A DNA stretch of 64,000 bases from Membranipora membranacea (taxonomy: Eukaryota; Bryozoa; Gymnolaemata; Cheilostomatida; Membraniporidae). Shown here in pieces: positions 47,692-61,443 of the stretch. The stretch is taken from the NCBI GenBank assembly GCA_914767715.1, contig OU612071.1:25477681-25541680 (forward strand), read 5' to 3'. Below the pieces are notes generated by a model. The model was given only the letters and a program-made list of their open reading frames with translations, ran no database searches and was not told where the DNA came from. The translations under genes were made by a program, and so were the position numbers. Each line of letters begins with the position of its first letter. Position 1 is the stretch's first letter.

Positions 47692-48676
47692 AGGGTGGGA
47701 ATTGTAAAAAGACGACTTGTCACTTCAGTTGTCTAGAATGAAAGGGATGAGAAAAACCCGCGAACTGACGAGATAAGTAAATTTGCATAAACTCGCTATA
47801 AGGTGCGCCGTGGTACAGGATAATGCTTTAGGTAAGATATCATAACTACAAAGTATGAGGCTCTGAGGCCAGATTAAAGCTAGTAAATTTCACCAGTTAT
47901 AACACCGTACTGTGTTATTAAATAACTGAGCTTTGTCACATTGCTCAAGAAAAAATGAGTTCTTTAGGTGTAAAAAACTCTGTAGATATATTATCATTCA
48001 TTCCATGTCGTAACCATTATGGCCTAACCATCTGAATAAATTTTATCAGTTTGTACACACGACTCAAATTCATCATTTGCACAAATTAAGTGTCAGGCTC
48101 ACATTAAATCAGAAGTACATTTGACACTGATTAACGTGCTGACATAAGAAGATTGGCCATCTGTGTTACATGGTTAATCACACTGTGTCCTCTCATATCT
48201 GTTCATCATCATCATAAGCAATCCGTCGGGTGGACGATGACTTTTCTAGTGTTACGGTCTCCGGATCATAGTCATATCTCCGCCATCGGTGCTAAACCAC
48301 TTCTCTTGTATATTTTGTTGTTTGGAAATTTATCTTTCCATGTTGTTTTCATGATCTCTCTCAGGTGCCTCATCATGTATGCATTCAGTTTCTTGACCTG
48401 TGACAATATAGCTCAGCGTAAGCGGCGATGCCTGCATGGCAATTTTGGACCTGGGTTCGAGACCCTCTATATAACTGAACATTTTGATCATCATCCTATC
48501 TATTAGTAGATCATAATAAGTATGACGAGTTGTGACGTCCCACACGGTGTGCCAGCTGATTCTTAATGTCGTTAGACTCTCATCACCTTGGAAGTTTGAG
48601 AGGCCATAACTTCTTCAATATTTGGATTCCTCTAAAGCTGGAAATCGCTCACATAATAAAATATGGAGAATAAGAT
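47692..48676. mobile_element. About 985 bp present in unit B only, with tRNA-like Pol III boxes
   Basis: Unit A at 12,563 goes from GGGGCGGGAG straight to ATGTAGTAC; unit B has about 985 bp between these. Inside, at 48,409-48,464, an A-box-like TAGCTCAGCGTAAGCGG is followed about 30 bases on by a B box GGTTCGAGACC. This is the arrangement of a tRNA-derived SINE promoter, although the intervening part does not fold into a clear cloverleaf. No target duplication is evident. A 117-codon frame at 48,153-48,506 overlaps the boxes and is probably fortuitous. Confidence 0.45.
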
Positions 48677-50465
48677 GTAGTACAAAATAACAGCCTCAAA
48701 CGAAGTCTTCAAGTATCATATTATCATTGTTAGCTACAGGTGTGTTAGCTATTATACCTTGGATGTCATTTGGTACACTTGTTATACTATCTGATTGTAC
48801 CATAAGATATCTGTGGAACCAGATTCAGTAACACCACCTTTCCCTTCTCACTGTGGTCTGACTATATCCGGGAAGGTAATGTTTAATAAAACATGATTAG
48901 ACAGAGATCATAGTAGGCTGAACTCACAAGCAGGGTAGATTGACTTTTATTAAATAGATAGTTTACACTAAAAGTTAATACAGCAATGTGTTTACATTAT
49001 TATGATAATGAACTCTAGTTGGTCACAGCCTCATCTTTAACCTGATCAAAGTAGAATACAATTTAATCCTGCGGAGCAGTCAATCAAGCTCCCTAACTGT
49101 GTACTGGTTCTCAGTCAATCTAAGATTCAGGCAAATTCAAGCAGGCAAATATGTGCCAATCACCCATGTGTCGTTTCTGCAGGTTGATACTCGATGAATC
49201 AATCTCCAGCTCATACCTAATTGAAACACGCCCATATGATATCTAGGCAATCAAAGAAAGGAAGTTTGGTTTGAAATCTCAAACTCAGCTTACTATATAG
49301 TTGCACACATTGACAGACATCGATATGATTAATAAGCTGTGTCCATGTCTGTTTAATTATGGGTATCAAATAACTATTTATAGCTAGGCTATCAGTATAC
49401 ATGACAATTCATATCTGTCCAATAAATAAAGTACAAAACAAGATCAACAGCAGTCTGCTTTCAGCAAAGTAAGTAAGCAGTTGTCTTCATCATGCAGCTA
49501 TTCCAAATTTAACCTCATAACTCATATACATCTCGTAATTCACTTTCAAATGTTCTGTTCATCTGCGTCTCTTCAACCATATTTTAATGCTCACATGCAA
49601 AATGGCAGGCATTCTAAATACCTAAATAGGCATTCAATCCCAAAATACACGCAACCCCAAATGCTGAACATTCCTCTCAATTTTGTTATTCTTTCTCAGA
49701 AGTTGTCACATGATGAGTAAAGAGGAGACAACTTCTTTCAGGATTTTCTAGTTCACAGTTTTAGTTATCTTTAGTATATCTCAGTGGAAGATACACGACG
49801 TAAATCTTCACAACCATATGATGTGTAACGTCGTGTCATGCTACATTTAATTTTCATGAGATCAATCACTGGTTTGCAGGCAACTGAATAATTTTGCTAA
49901 ATTGTGTAGAATTGTTGTTTATAGAATATCGTCACCAGTATTTCATAAGTTTAGATTTCATAAAACTCTGATCAGTGTTTTAAGTCTTCATCTCATACTG
50001 ACTATTAGTGAAACACATACAGACTGTGAATTTATCTCCTCTGTGTGCAATGTGCAAACCTCAGCGTACCAGGTTTGCCATGATAGGATTGTTATTTGTT
50101 CAACACCAACATCAATATATAATTAAGACTAATTAAATGAATTTTGTTGTATTGTGCTGTTAAAATTACAAAAATGTAAAAGAAAGTATAAAAATGTAGT
50201 GAAAATAGTAACCAATAAGTCAGAAGTTGCAAACCAAGTCAGGATAAATTATGTGTCTAAAAATTAGTAGTATTCAAGCACGAATATACTGATTATAAAT
50301 CTTTACATCTAAGTAAAATGTTCCCAAAAAGACAATGAAAAACATAAGATCAGAATAACTCAGAGGTTACAAGACAGACTTCTTGTCACCTGAAGGCCTC
50401 GATGATAAACCATAAATTGTGATCGGCAAACCAACACTAAAGCTTACAACACTTCTCAACTCGAT

Positions 50466-50471
50466 TTTATT
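50466..50471 (-). promoter_or_regulatory. Poly(A) signal AATAAA of the NTase-TPR gene, copy B
   Basis: Minus-strand AATAAA just downstream of the stop codon of the gene ending at 50,529, conserved with unit A. Confidence 0.55.
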
Positions 50472-50528
50472 CACAACGGATCCCAACTACCTTGCTTGAA
50501 ACATGAATACTACAATCAGAGAGCCTCA

Positions 50529-53500
50529 CTAACTCATTGAGCAGTGTTCAAACTCAATACCGACTTGTTTTATTAGACTGAGGGTGTCTTTTAGTGAGAT
50601 CGCATCTCGCTGGGCTCTCTGATAATCAGGAGAGAAAGCTTCATTATCAGTACTGAGATCATACATGAGGTCAGCTGCCTTCACTGTATGTTCTCTTGAC
50701 TCTGAGAGACGAAGGAGACGAAACAGGAGCAGACCTATGGCTGTGTGGGTTTGGGCGAGGCGGAATCTGGTCTGTCTGTATTGTGGGAACTCTTGAAAGA
50801 CACAAAGCGCTTTGTGCAGATTTATCCAAGCTTTATCAAACTTATCAAGCATCATCAGACTAAAACCCATCAGGTAACGACAGATCCCAGATCGTGGTGG
50901 ATATTTCCCTGCTGGCCTTGTAAATGCCAGGTATGATAACCTGCAAGCTGTCTTATATTCCTTCAATGCAATGCAGCATTTACTTGAATCTGTCAGCAGG
51001 TCAACATAACTTTCACTGAGAACAAATCTCTTACTTCTCGCAGCCTTTCTGAACGACTCTAGCGCCTCAGTATAACGTCCTGTCTCAGTATAGAGATGGC
51101 CTAGTGAGTTAAAGGCTAATGACCTAGTATAGTCTCTCTTAGAGATAGCTCTCTCACTTACTGTTTCGAATACATGGTTGATAATTTGTAAAGCGTTGTC
51201 ATACTCTCCGAGCTCACAGAGAACTCGTACAGAACGGTCTGACTGAAAATCAAGGGTAAGAGTAAGAGTAGGAGTAGGAGTAGGAGTAGGAGTAGGAGTT
51301 TGACTCGAGGTATAAAAACTAAGTGCACGTGAATATTCCACCGATGATCTATGATAACAACCCATACTATAAAGTATATCTGAAGTGAGCAAAGAATGAC
51401 TCAGCCTCCTAACACTAAGAGCTACATTATCAGAGTGATGATGAAGCTGTTTAGACACTGCTAACGATTTTTCACTGTATTGTAAAGATCTTCTATAATC
51501 ACCCATTACAAAATATATATGTGCGAGTAACGAGTATATACGCTCTAGATCTGTATGTGCTGTGTGTCGGCCGTAAATGCTAATTAGGAGCCTCTCTGCA
51601 TCATAAGAATCAGATAAAGCTTTCACGTATTCCCCTAATTCACGATGGAGAATACTCCTATTATGCAGAACATTATTCAGATAAACATCAACATTTACGC
51701 CCATGTTAGTTTTTAATGCATCTAAGATATCAAGATTAGAAGTACTATGTTTGAGTGCCTGGTCATATAATTCCAGCCCTCCACATGTCCTACTCAGGTC
51801 ATTATAATACTGGGATATCACAAGTGCTAAATGAGACACTCGATCATGATGTGTTTTGTCATGTTTAGTTTGTACCTCTTTCATAGCATACTCATACAGT
51901 GACTTTGTGTCATAGTGCTTCATAAGAGCAGGCTCAATCTTATCCAGGACCTCAAGGCTTTCTTTGTAACAATAAAGGTTGATGAAACAACCGACTTGCT
52001 CCAACTGCCAGTTTATAACTGATATAATATTATCACATTGGATTAGAGTTTCAAGATAACCTAAAGCCCCTCTGTAGTTCTTACTTTTATACAGGATGTT
52101 GTAACACAGCTTTAGTGCTCTCAACTCATATGTTCTGTGTTTGGTTATGTTGTTTATATGAACATACTCTCTAATCATCTTCCTGAATCCATTACAATCT
52201 ACCATGTTTTCTTCTGTTAGAGCTTCAGTCAGGACTCTTAAAGCTCTCTCATAATCAGACATAACAGCGAAAACCTCGGCTTGTAACAGGAAATTCGATT
52301 GGAGCAGACTTACTGGTGATCTTTTATCTGGAAGACATAGACCGATGAACTTTCTCATATTAAAACCATGTAAATCTTCTATCATAGACAGGCCTCTTAC
52401 TACTGATCTGTTGACTAACCATTTCAGGGACGTCAACAAACAACCGAACATGATGAAGATATTTCTGGGGATGTGATAGCGATGACGCTCTGTTTTCTGT
52501 GGGATATTAGGGAGAACAGACACACACTCACACTGTGTCCCCGAGATGATGTAGGCCTTTATCCTTATAAAGATGGCCAGCCCTAGTGTTATGTTCATCA
52601 ATTGATAATGCTCTTTACTTATTACCCTGAATGACGATGCCATGATCTCAAATACTTCCCACGGATAGGACTTCTCAGTATCAAACAGGACTTTCAGATT
52701 TGATGCTAGAAGAGTCGGATAGCGGAACACGTCAGATTTTACTTTTAAGTCGAACGTTTCATTGCCAAACTCAAATTTGGGCAGGAACGGATAGTTTTTA
52801 ATATCCTCTAAGATTGTCCGCAGCCTTTTCTGGATCACTGACTTGATTTTCATTTGCTCTTCCTCAAAGTTTCGCCTTCTCTCTAGAAAGCTTTTGTAAA
52901 GAGCTTCCCCACCATTGTGGGCAAATATTAACACTGTGCTCGAAAGTAAATCTGCAAGATCTCCGACCTTATCAGGGTCAACAGGTGATCTCAAGGCCGA
53001 CTTGTAGCTTTCCATTAATTGATCAACTGTTAATATGAGTTTCTCACTACCAGGGTAACCATTACCTGTAGGTATATTACCAGCCTTCTTTGTAATCCCA
53101 TCAATTCTAATACCGCTAACTTTGGGCTGGTCAATATCCTTTACATCTTCGCTTTTTAACTCGGCAATGTCAAAACGCTTCATCTCAGTCTCTCCTACAT
53201 TGTTTATACGGAAATATGTATCCATAGCTAACCATGTGAAATAATCTGTGTCAGTTGAGTCTACTATGAATGCATATTCCATGTCTGAGTAAGGGGTGGC
53301 TTCACCTCGAGCTACAGAACCGAGACCGATAACAGCAAACAAGGACGGAGGAGAAAAACCAAATTTACTCAAAACCTTAACACTGCTACCAACGATTGAC
53401 GAGAAAACATCAATAATACCCTTAGTACACTCAACACTCACATCAAACACAGAGTCTACTAACTGTTCAGCTTTTTGTATATTAGAGTCACTTAACACAT

Positions 53501-54077
53501 CATCCAGACTGAGAACCTCCTGGAGCGGATCTAGACTGTCTACTTGTTGTCTGATGTTGTTACGGTATGACGTCACCTTCTGTTTGTGTTTAGTAATAAG
53601 ATCCTGATGCTCACTGAAGGATAGTGGATGTTTTCCGCTATACCAGGTGTTCTCTATGTCATACACTCTCCTTAGTCTTCTCTCTGTAGGATCTAGTTGA
53701 GCTACACATCCACTGGCCAAACCGTGAGCCTATATAGGATAAATTATAAGCATAAGTAAAACATTTTCAATGCTGTGAGGACAGCCTGATTAGTCCCAAA
53801 GCGAGGTTGAGAAAACAAAACCATTGTTACTCCTTGCTGGGAGAACACAACTTCAGGTCAACTTGAGTAAATTTGTTCATAAAAAGATGACGCCTGTTGT
53901 ACATGCAGCCCTGTCCGTCCAATCCTTATCAAAATGTGTGCCCAAATTTTTCTAGATAAGAGCTTTTACCTTGAGGCAAGTTATCCAGTTACTTTCATCC
54001 TTTGTTTCCAGATTATTTCTCTCAGCCTCAAATTGATAATGAGCTGCTAAAAGATCCAATCCCCAAAAATCATCCAT
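50529..54077 (-). CDS. Nucleotidyltransferase (DUF294/GlnD-N-like)-TPR protein, copy B
   Basis: Exons 53,970-54,077 and 50,529-53,729, joined in phase 0 for 1,102 residues. The start exon, donor, acceptor and stop all match copy A. The nucleotidyltransferase signature (residues 171-190) is unchanged, including the D-M-E pair, and the last 200 residues are nearly identical. The central TPR part, roughly residues 560-880, differs heavily from copy A. Around residues 845-862 copy B has a low-complexity TPTPTP then TLTLTL tract encoded by a hexanucleotide repeat (plus strand 51,254-51,298), replacing a LFYYSVIQLARNR segment in copy A. Despite this the frame stays open, while the neighbouring CCDC180 copy is broken, which suggests the protein is under constraint. 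Substrate and partners are unknown. A broken but still long frame cannot be excluded without transcript data. Confidence 0.85.
51254..51298 (-). repeat. Hexanucleotide repeat inside the TPR coding region of copy B
   Basis: Plus-strand units of GGAGTA and AAGAGT type; on the coding strand these are ACTCCT then ACTCTT units. They encode alternating Thr-Pro and then Thr-Leu. Six-base units keep the frame. Unit A has no such repeat at the matching place. Confidence 0.9.
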
Positions 54078-54626
54078 CCTGAAATCAGAGTAAAAGTACA
54101 AACAGTGAATCTTCTCTAATGACTGAACGCAAATCAGCTACCAGAAGGCTGTAGCGTATTGCGCTGACTCATATCCTCTACACGACTGTACTTTTAGATA
54201 TAATAGTACACAAATTAACCACTTTATGACTGCTATCCAGACCATATGTCTGTTCGCCAGGTTTAGAAGTCACATCGAAAACTACGTCGCGTAAGTAGTT
54301 TTGAAACATGGGTCTAACTTGGAGTTATGCTTTCACAGTTCTATTATGCGAGTGTCAAAGATGGGATTATAATTGCAAGGACCTGCAAAGTCAACAAACC
54401 AATGTCAATTATATGTACAAGTTACGTGGAATAAGAATATGGAATATGCCGACAACTTAAATTGATAGCTAAAGATAATTGAGCAAATTATGAACAAGTA
54501 TAAACAGGAAAGTGGTATGGTGCAGCACATGTGTGAGATACTAAATACAAGGATTGATGAGACTCAGATGCTATCATGGTCCATAAATTTCCTTTAGCCT
54601 ATGACTACATGTAATATTAAATATAA

Positions 54627-55192
54627 TATATATAAATAATAACATTCAGACGACGGGACGCTGCTGTAGCAGACAGACGTAACATCTTAAATATGGAGGG
54701 CCATCGGTGCAACCAGCACTTCCAGCTCTATCAACATGACAACGATTACAAAAACGCATATATTACTACCCTGACAACCACTTATAGCCAACTGTGCCTC
54801 GACTGCGTCGGCGGCTTGGCCACCGTTGGGCGCGTTGGCCAGACACACCACCACATCATTCAACTCTGGCTTCCAACAGCATGCTTAAAAGAGCGTCCAC
54901 TGCCCAACCAATTCAAGCGCTACAAAACAATCGCCTGCCAAAATCTTCGGGCAAATCAAACATAAACAATAAACTAGCTAAATGTAGACATCCCCGATGT
55001 TCAATTAACCTTTCACCTCAGCTGGCCTGCATTGACGAGCGACTGACCTGCATGGCAGGAACATCAGGCCCAACCAACACGGAATTCTCACAGGTGTTTG
55101 CCTTACCTTTCCATTTGTTCCAGTATTCATTTTAAAGCAATACACCAAGGACGAGTAGTATAAATTTTGAATGTCTAAGGACTACCCTTTGC
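54627..55192 (+). other. Unit B copy of the invariant block
   Basis: Counterpart of 18,560-19,125 with the same two frames (54,693-54,965 and 54,794-55,135), whose translations are identical to those of unit A. Differences resume directly after it, where B lacks a few bases in an AAAACCAATC stretch. Confidence 0.45.
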
Positions 55193-55463
55193 CAGCTTGA
55201 AAAAACTCAATCCTACGCCCACACTGTGAAAAAATGGCATTACTTATTTTATTTTCCTACGAGCTGTGCAAGTAGTTGCGCATATTCATGTTCATTCACA
55301 ATTAAGTGATGATGATATTTTTTAATGGTGATGGCTAACTGATGTCCCTACAGTTGATTATCCCTGAAATCACTTTCACCTATCCACATTCATTAAGTTG
55401 CAGTGGTGCCTAATCTATGTTTATTTACAAGTTAGATGCAGTAATTTTCATTGGCAATAGTTT

Positions 55464-56166
55464 CACAGAGTAAGGATAAGCAGAGGGGACACTTCAATGA
55501 TCGTTATAGTGCCTGCGGTTTTTATCCACTGGGGGAAATTCATCAATCTGGCCACCTGCCAATTTCAGAATATATATAAGTTACAGTGGAGTTTTGTCAT
55601 GCAGACATAGCCACCTTTGATAGGTCATAATTCATTCTGTATTTATCCTAAAGACTGATTTCTAACTTTTCTGAAATGTCCAATCTTCGAGCTATACACC
55701 ATATTGTTGTCATTTTTAGCTAGGATACATAGGCTATGAGTAATCTAGGTTTTTAAAATGAGTTTTATCATATAGATTTACATAGGGCTTAGGTCAATGC
55801 ACGGACATTCCCTAATTTTGATGACCAGCCGTCTATCAATTGTCACATGTAAATCTATATGACAAAACTCATTTCAAAAACCTGGATTACTCTTAGCCTA
55901 TGAATCCTAGCAAAAAATGACAATAATATGGTGTATAGCTTGAAGCTTGGACATTCCAGCAAAGTTGGAAATCAGTCTTTAGGATAAATACAGAATGAAT
56001 TATGGCCCATCAAAGGTAGGGATGTCTGCAAGAAAAATGCCATTATAACATATAGAGATAATGAGTTTTTGGCATCCAGCTGTGCACAATTTTCCCCCAG
56101 TGAATCAAAAACCGCAGGCACTATAACTATCATTGAACTGTCCCCTCTGTATATCCTTACTCTGTG
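55464..56166. mobile_element. Complete foldback element with 7-bp target duplication (unit B only)
   Basis: A 703-bp palindromic element whose ends are CACAGAGTAAGGATA and its complement. The arms are about 320 bp around a short spacer near 55,790-55,845. It is flanked by ATAGTTT on both sides (55,457-55,463 and 56,167-56,173). Unit A has a single ATAGTTT at the matching place and no element, so insertion followed the duplication. No coding frame; it must have been moved in trans. I cannot assign the transposase family. Confidence 0.92.
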
Positions 56167-57664
56167 ATAGTTTGTTTGAATTTTCAGAAGACAATTAATC
56201 CCTAAGTTACAGAATCAAACAATTTAAAATCAGCGAAAATCGATGATGGGTCAGACAGCCATAGTTTGGTTTCATTGTTTCATTTGTGATAATCCAGATA
56301 AATCTGAATGATAAACATCAGCCTGCAGAAATGGGAAAGCTAAAGTGAAAGATAGATACCACAACAAGCACATTCAACAACTTGAAGGGCAAGGCGTTGG
56401 TGACCACCAACGCACCTAACCCTCTAACCATCTGGGCGTTTCAAGTCTCTACGTCGCCGCATTTATCTCCAAAGAGACTGTTTAGATCACAGGCTATCAG
56501 TATTTTGAATAAACTAGAACTGACACCTCAGGACCCAACTCTAATAATGGTGCGGTGGAAGGTAGGGATAGGAAAAGCATGAGGGGATTTGTTTGCAACA
56601 GCAATATGTTCTGTGAAAAACTGAGGCGTGTCAATAGTGGGTGATTATTGGAAAAACTGCCTCTTCCATATCGTTGGTATATTGGGACCGTATCACAGGT
56701 CTTCTCCAAAACTTTGGTCTTTGGCAATGTTTGACTGCAGAAAAGATGCAAAGCTGTTGGGCTCAGGAGGTCAGATCAGAGCTTAGTTCATTTGTCACAG
56801 TGACGCTAGATCAAGTATGATCCATTTGCTTGCATTTGTGCATCAGTTACTCTCCCTCCACTAGAGGGTGTAATTATTGTAACAACCGCCTCATTCATTT
56901 CATTGGTCTTGGGATTATTATTCATTATGCCAATAAGAGCAGGCAACTGAAATATAAGTGTTTAAGGTCATGCCTCGCCTAGGATACTAACTTGAGAACA
57001 ACTGGTCCGATTTCCTTGATTTTTCATTCAAATTATAGCTATTCCTTGTTTAGCAATTTCCAAACCCTCAATTATCTTTGAGTCAATTTCTTATGTATGT
57101 GATGGCAATTTATAAAATTTAAGTCACCGGTCCCCATGCAAAAGAATAGGAGCTGTCAATAACTGGGAGCATCTGGCTCAGACGCCTCACAACCATTTAT
57201 TCATATCAAACCAGGATTGGCAGTGCAAAGTAGTCCCAATAAAATTGATTTGTCATAATTCATCCTAGGAACAAGCCTTGCCATGAATGTCAAGTACTAG
57301 AGAAGGAAAGTTATATAATAACAGACAGGAATTTACAAGCCAGTTTGTGTACTGTTGTAAAATACACACCATAATGACTGGAATTTAGAGCCTTATATTA
57401 CCACGCCAAATCTGGTCCAGAAATATATCAGGCAAAAAACCACGTAGGGTTGGATTTTCCTCTGTATTCATGAGGCATTTATTTCAATTAGAGTAGAGAT
57501 GTTGATTCGAAACTTCAGAATATACAAAAGGGATATGTTTGTAGGTAGTTCCTATAAAAAAGACAGTTTTCTGAGCTCTTATTTATGCCTCAATTCAGAG
57601 TTTTCCTCTCTCCAGTTTGGTACTTTTAACCCACGCCGCATAGGAAAAACCTGCTGAAAGAGGG

Positions 57665-59063
57665 TTATCTTGAAAACCGCTTATGATAGGATAAACATGA
57701 TTTTTGATTCAGAGTCTGCGCCATTGAAAACCCTGTGAGACAGGGTTTCCAAATCAATCGGGTGCGTGTTGATCTTATTGGGCAGTGTGTGTCGATGATT
57801 GACGTCATACTGTTTTGGAATTTCTCAGCTTTGCTATCAGGGTCAGGCTCGCTGATTATTTTGTCCCAGCTCTGCTCATGTAAACTCTTTGTGATTGCAA
57901 TTTTTGTCTTCTCAGTTATCACCCTTTTTCGCAAAGTAGCGTACTTCTGTTTGGGTTTAACGTTTGATGAAAGAGTGATCGAGCTATGGTAACTGTTTCC
58001 AACATTAGGCGCTGATAGACATGTTTCCTTGGGTGAGTTCACGTATTCATGGATATCGGTGAATACAAGGTCTAGTGTGTTGTCTTGGCGCGTGGGGAAC
58101 CACACGATCTGAGAGAGTTCAGTCATGTCACTTATTGGGCTCGTGTCCAAATCATTGAAATCCCCGTATATCACTGTGTTGGAGTTAGGATATTTGGTGG
58201 CGAGCTCACTGATGGCGCTTATTATGTGATCTCTTGTTGCATCTATCGACACAAAGCAGCTTGAAGTTTGGTATGTTGAAAGCCGATCGTTTGTGGGGTT
58301 TTAGCCAGGTTTCTGTCAGCATCTTCAGGTCATAATCCACAGAGCTTTGAACATGTTCAGCGTGTTTGCTTTTTGTTATTGACCTGATATTGCTACCAAA
58401 GATACGCAGGAGGATTGTGCTTGGTCTAGCTGATTTTGGGTCTCTATTGATGTTACGGCGATAGCTCTTGCTGACCGACCTAGTGTGTATTTGTGTACGA
58501 TAGTCATTTAGGCGTGTGTCGTGAGAGGAGACAACGGCTTCTATAACATTGTTATTACAATTAACAGGAAAGCATGACAGCCAAGATCTGGTTTGTACAA
58601 CTGAGTGGCATGTATTATTATACGGTTTGTTGTTTGAAGATGATTTTTTGATGACAGAGGTGGGGGGATAACGCACTCTGTGTTTGCTGACATTTCCTAG
58701 TGCATGGAATGTACCTGTATCAGGTGCATTACCATAATCTCCATCATAAGATGGGACTCTATTGGTAATAGAGATGGGAATGAATTGCACTCCATGAAAG
58801 CTACCACGTCTTCGTACATGACATGAATTATCAACAATGTGCTCATTAGTGGTAATTGCATGACCATAATTTCCATCATAAGAAGGGACTCCCTGCACCA
58901 AAGCTTTTGCCCTACTTATCTGATATCTATTGTATGTAATAAACTGTGGCCCTCGGTTAGTAATGACAGTTTGTATAGGGTACCCCTTAAACTCAGTCAT
59001 GCTAACCAGACTGACTATCAATATGGCAGGAAGTATAAAATGCTGAATCATCACAACCAACAA
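57665..59063 (-). mobile_element. Non-LTR retrotransposon remnant, endonuclease part (unit B)
   Basis: Counterpart of 20,890-22,225 with the same two frames (59,063-58,206 and 58,252-57,665) and the same internal deletion, so the remnant was already broken before the duplication. The upstream frame is open for 285 codons and begins 14 codons further upstream, because a small indel near 59,010 joins it to the preceding hydrophobic stretch. Few residues differ from unit A. Confidence 0.75.
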
Positions 59064-59353
59064 TCAAAGAATCAGAATATAAAATCACTGAATTATTCAA
59101 TTCAACAGCTGGATGTAGCACAATGAAGGTTATCAGGAAAATCCAGGATAAAAATACAGTCTTGTGGTCAAGGTAAGAAGTAAGCATTGGTAAAATGACT
59201 GGAAAAAAGGCTAAAAACAGAGATAGAATAAAACATACAACCTGACCAGTTAAAGACCTTGACCTTATTCTATGCAAACTGCAAATCGTTTTTCATGCAA
59301 TCATTAACAGTTTTAGACATCATCATTTTTATTAATATTTTACCGCAGACAGA

Positions 59354-59917
59354 CCAGCTTTTTATTTCTTAATCACCCCTAGAGATAATAAAGGTACAGA
59401 CACACAAGGGGATATTTTAAACAGTATCGCTATTCCCACACAAATCATAATGTGATTGGTCTATCGCTGTACCATTTTACCATTAGGAACGCTTGATTTA
59501 GTCCCACTAGGAGGTTCGTCAGAACGTTCTACAGAGAGAGGCAAAAAATAGACGGGGACAATGGAAATGCTGAATTCCTTTACTTGTTGGGTCCAATATT
59601 ATTACTTACTCAATTATTAGCAATGGCTCATGTCATTGTCTGGTCATTGCCAGCGTTATGCGAGACGTAGCTCTTATCTGTCCAAATTACCAGTATCAGA
59701 TCACAGTTACTGGCAGAACCCTACATGTATATTACAATGTTCGGGTTATCAGACTATTGTGTATGACTTTCTTATCTGTATGAATTATCAGTATCAGATC
59801 ATTGTTACTGTCACAACATATCAGTAATACACAGTACAGGTTATCAGACCACCTGCTAAGCCTCAGTGGCTGTAAGACCATGAGACCACACAATGATACA
59901 GTGTACTTTGATAACAC
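59354..59917. other. About 560 bp present in unit B and deleted from unit A
   Basis: Lies between a TTTTTAT and the foldback element at 59,918. In unit A the matching junction runs from TTTTTAT straight into the middle of the foldback arm, so the deletion removed this stretch and the outer left arm together. No gene seen. Confidence 0.65.
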
Positions 59918-60617
59918 CACAGAGTAAGGATATACAGAGAGGACACTTCAATGATCGTTATAGTGCCTGCGGGTTTTTGATTAACTGGGGGAAAATTGTG
60001 CGTAGCTGGATGTCGAAAACTCATTATCTCTATATGTTATAATGTCATTTTTTTTGCAGACATCTCTACCTTTTATGGGCCATAATTCATTCTGTATTTA
60101 TCCCAAAGACTGATTTCCAACTTTTCTGAAATGTCCAACCTTCAAGCTATACACCATATTGTTGTCATTTTTTGCTAGGATTCCTAGGCTATGAGTAATC
60201 CAGGTTTTTAAAATGAGTTTTACCATATAGATTTACATGGCTTAGGGCAGTGCACGGACATTTCCTAATTTTGATGACCAGCCGTCTAGCAATTGTCACA
60301 TGTAAATCTATATGAAAAAACTCATATTGAAAACCTTGATTACTCATAGCCTAGGAATCCTAGCAAAAATGACAACAAGATGGTGTATAGCTTGAAGATT
60401 GGAAATTTCAGAAAAGTTGGAAATCAGTCTTTAGGATAAATACAGAAGAGTTATGACCTATCAAAGGTGGTTATGTCTGCCTAACAAAACTCCATTATAA
60501 CTTATATAGAATCTGAAATTGGCAGGTGGCCAGATTGATGAATTTCCCCCAGTGGATAAAAACCGCGGGCACTATAACGATAATTGAAGTGTCCTCTCTG
60601 TATATCCTTACTCTGTG
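59918..60617. mobile_element. Complete foldback element, older copy (unit B)
   Basis: 700 bp with the same CACAGAGTAAGGATA ends as the element at 55,464. Flanked by ATAACAC (59,911-59,917) and ACAACAC (60,618-60,624), a 7-bp target duplication with one change. Unit A keeps the right part of the same insertion, so it predates the duplication. Confidence 0.9.
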
Positions 60618-61443
60618 ACAACACTCTGTCGGTATTACCTCAAAGATTATGGCTTGAACAGAATTATGGATCGAATCCTGTTAGAAAGACGTTTCAATTA
60701 GCTTTCCAATGATTTGAAACTTTTAAATTTATCAGTCAAGGATTTAACGCAAGGCATCTGAGTCGACCAATGTACTCACTCATCACGATCGTAATTATTG
60801 TGTTATGAATTTTTACTAAATTCAAAAGTATGGTTATCGAGAAGATCACACCGTGTCTCAAACAGTGTAATGACCAAATTGAAGTATACAATATAAATTA
60901 GTACACAAGTATGACACTGACACTGACCCAGCATCCAACACACAGGGAGTTCTGGCGACCGAGAAAATTATGCTGTCACCAGGTCAGCTGATAGGGTTGC
61001 CTTCCTCCATGGTAAAGTCAAAGCAGAGCAAGCGTCCTGACAGAAAGGCATAAATGAGCAGCATCAAGGGAGGTGATGATCCCCCCTAGAGGGTATAGAA
61101 ATAGTACAGGTAAACAAATTATAACATATATGGATGGGACACCACATTGCAAGAAAATCACAGAGACTAAAGCCAAACTTTCACTGTATAAAGCCCGTTT
61201 TGTTATTCGGTTGCCCTCATCGAGTATTGGCTAGAATCGTAAGAACAGTAATAGACTACCTTTCTTCATCAGACTATGAATTTTTCAATAACTTCATCCA
61301 GACAGCTTTTCAACCTATTGTCTGAAAATCTGCCGATATATTACTACTATCTAAGAATAAAGGGGCATGTGAACCTAAAGACTTAAGCAGAAGTAACCAA
61401 ATACATCACTGATCATACCAAGTAAGCATACAAAGCTACTAGA

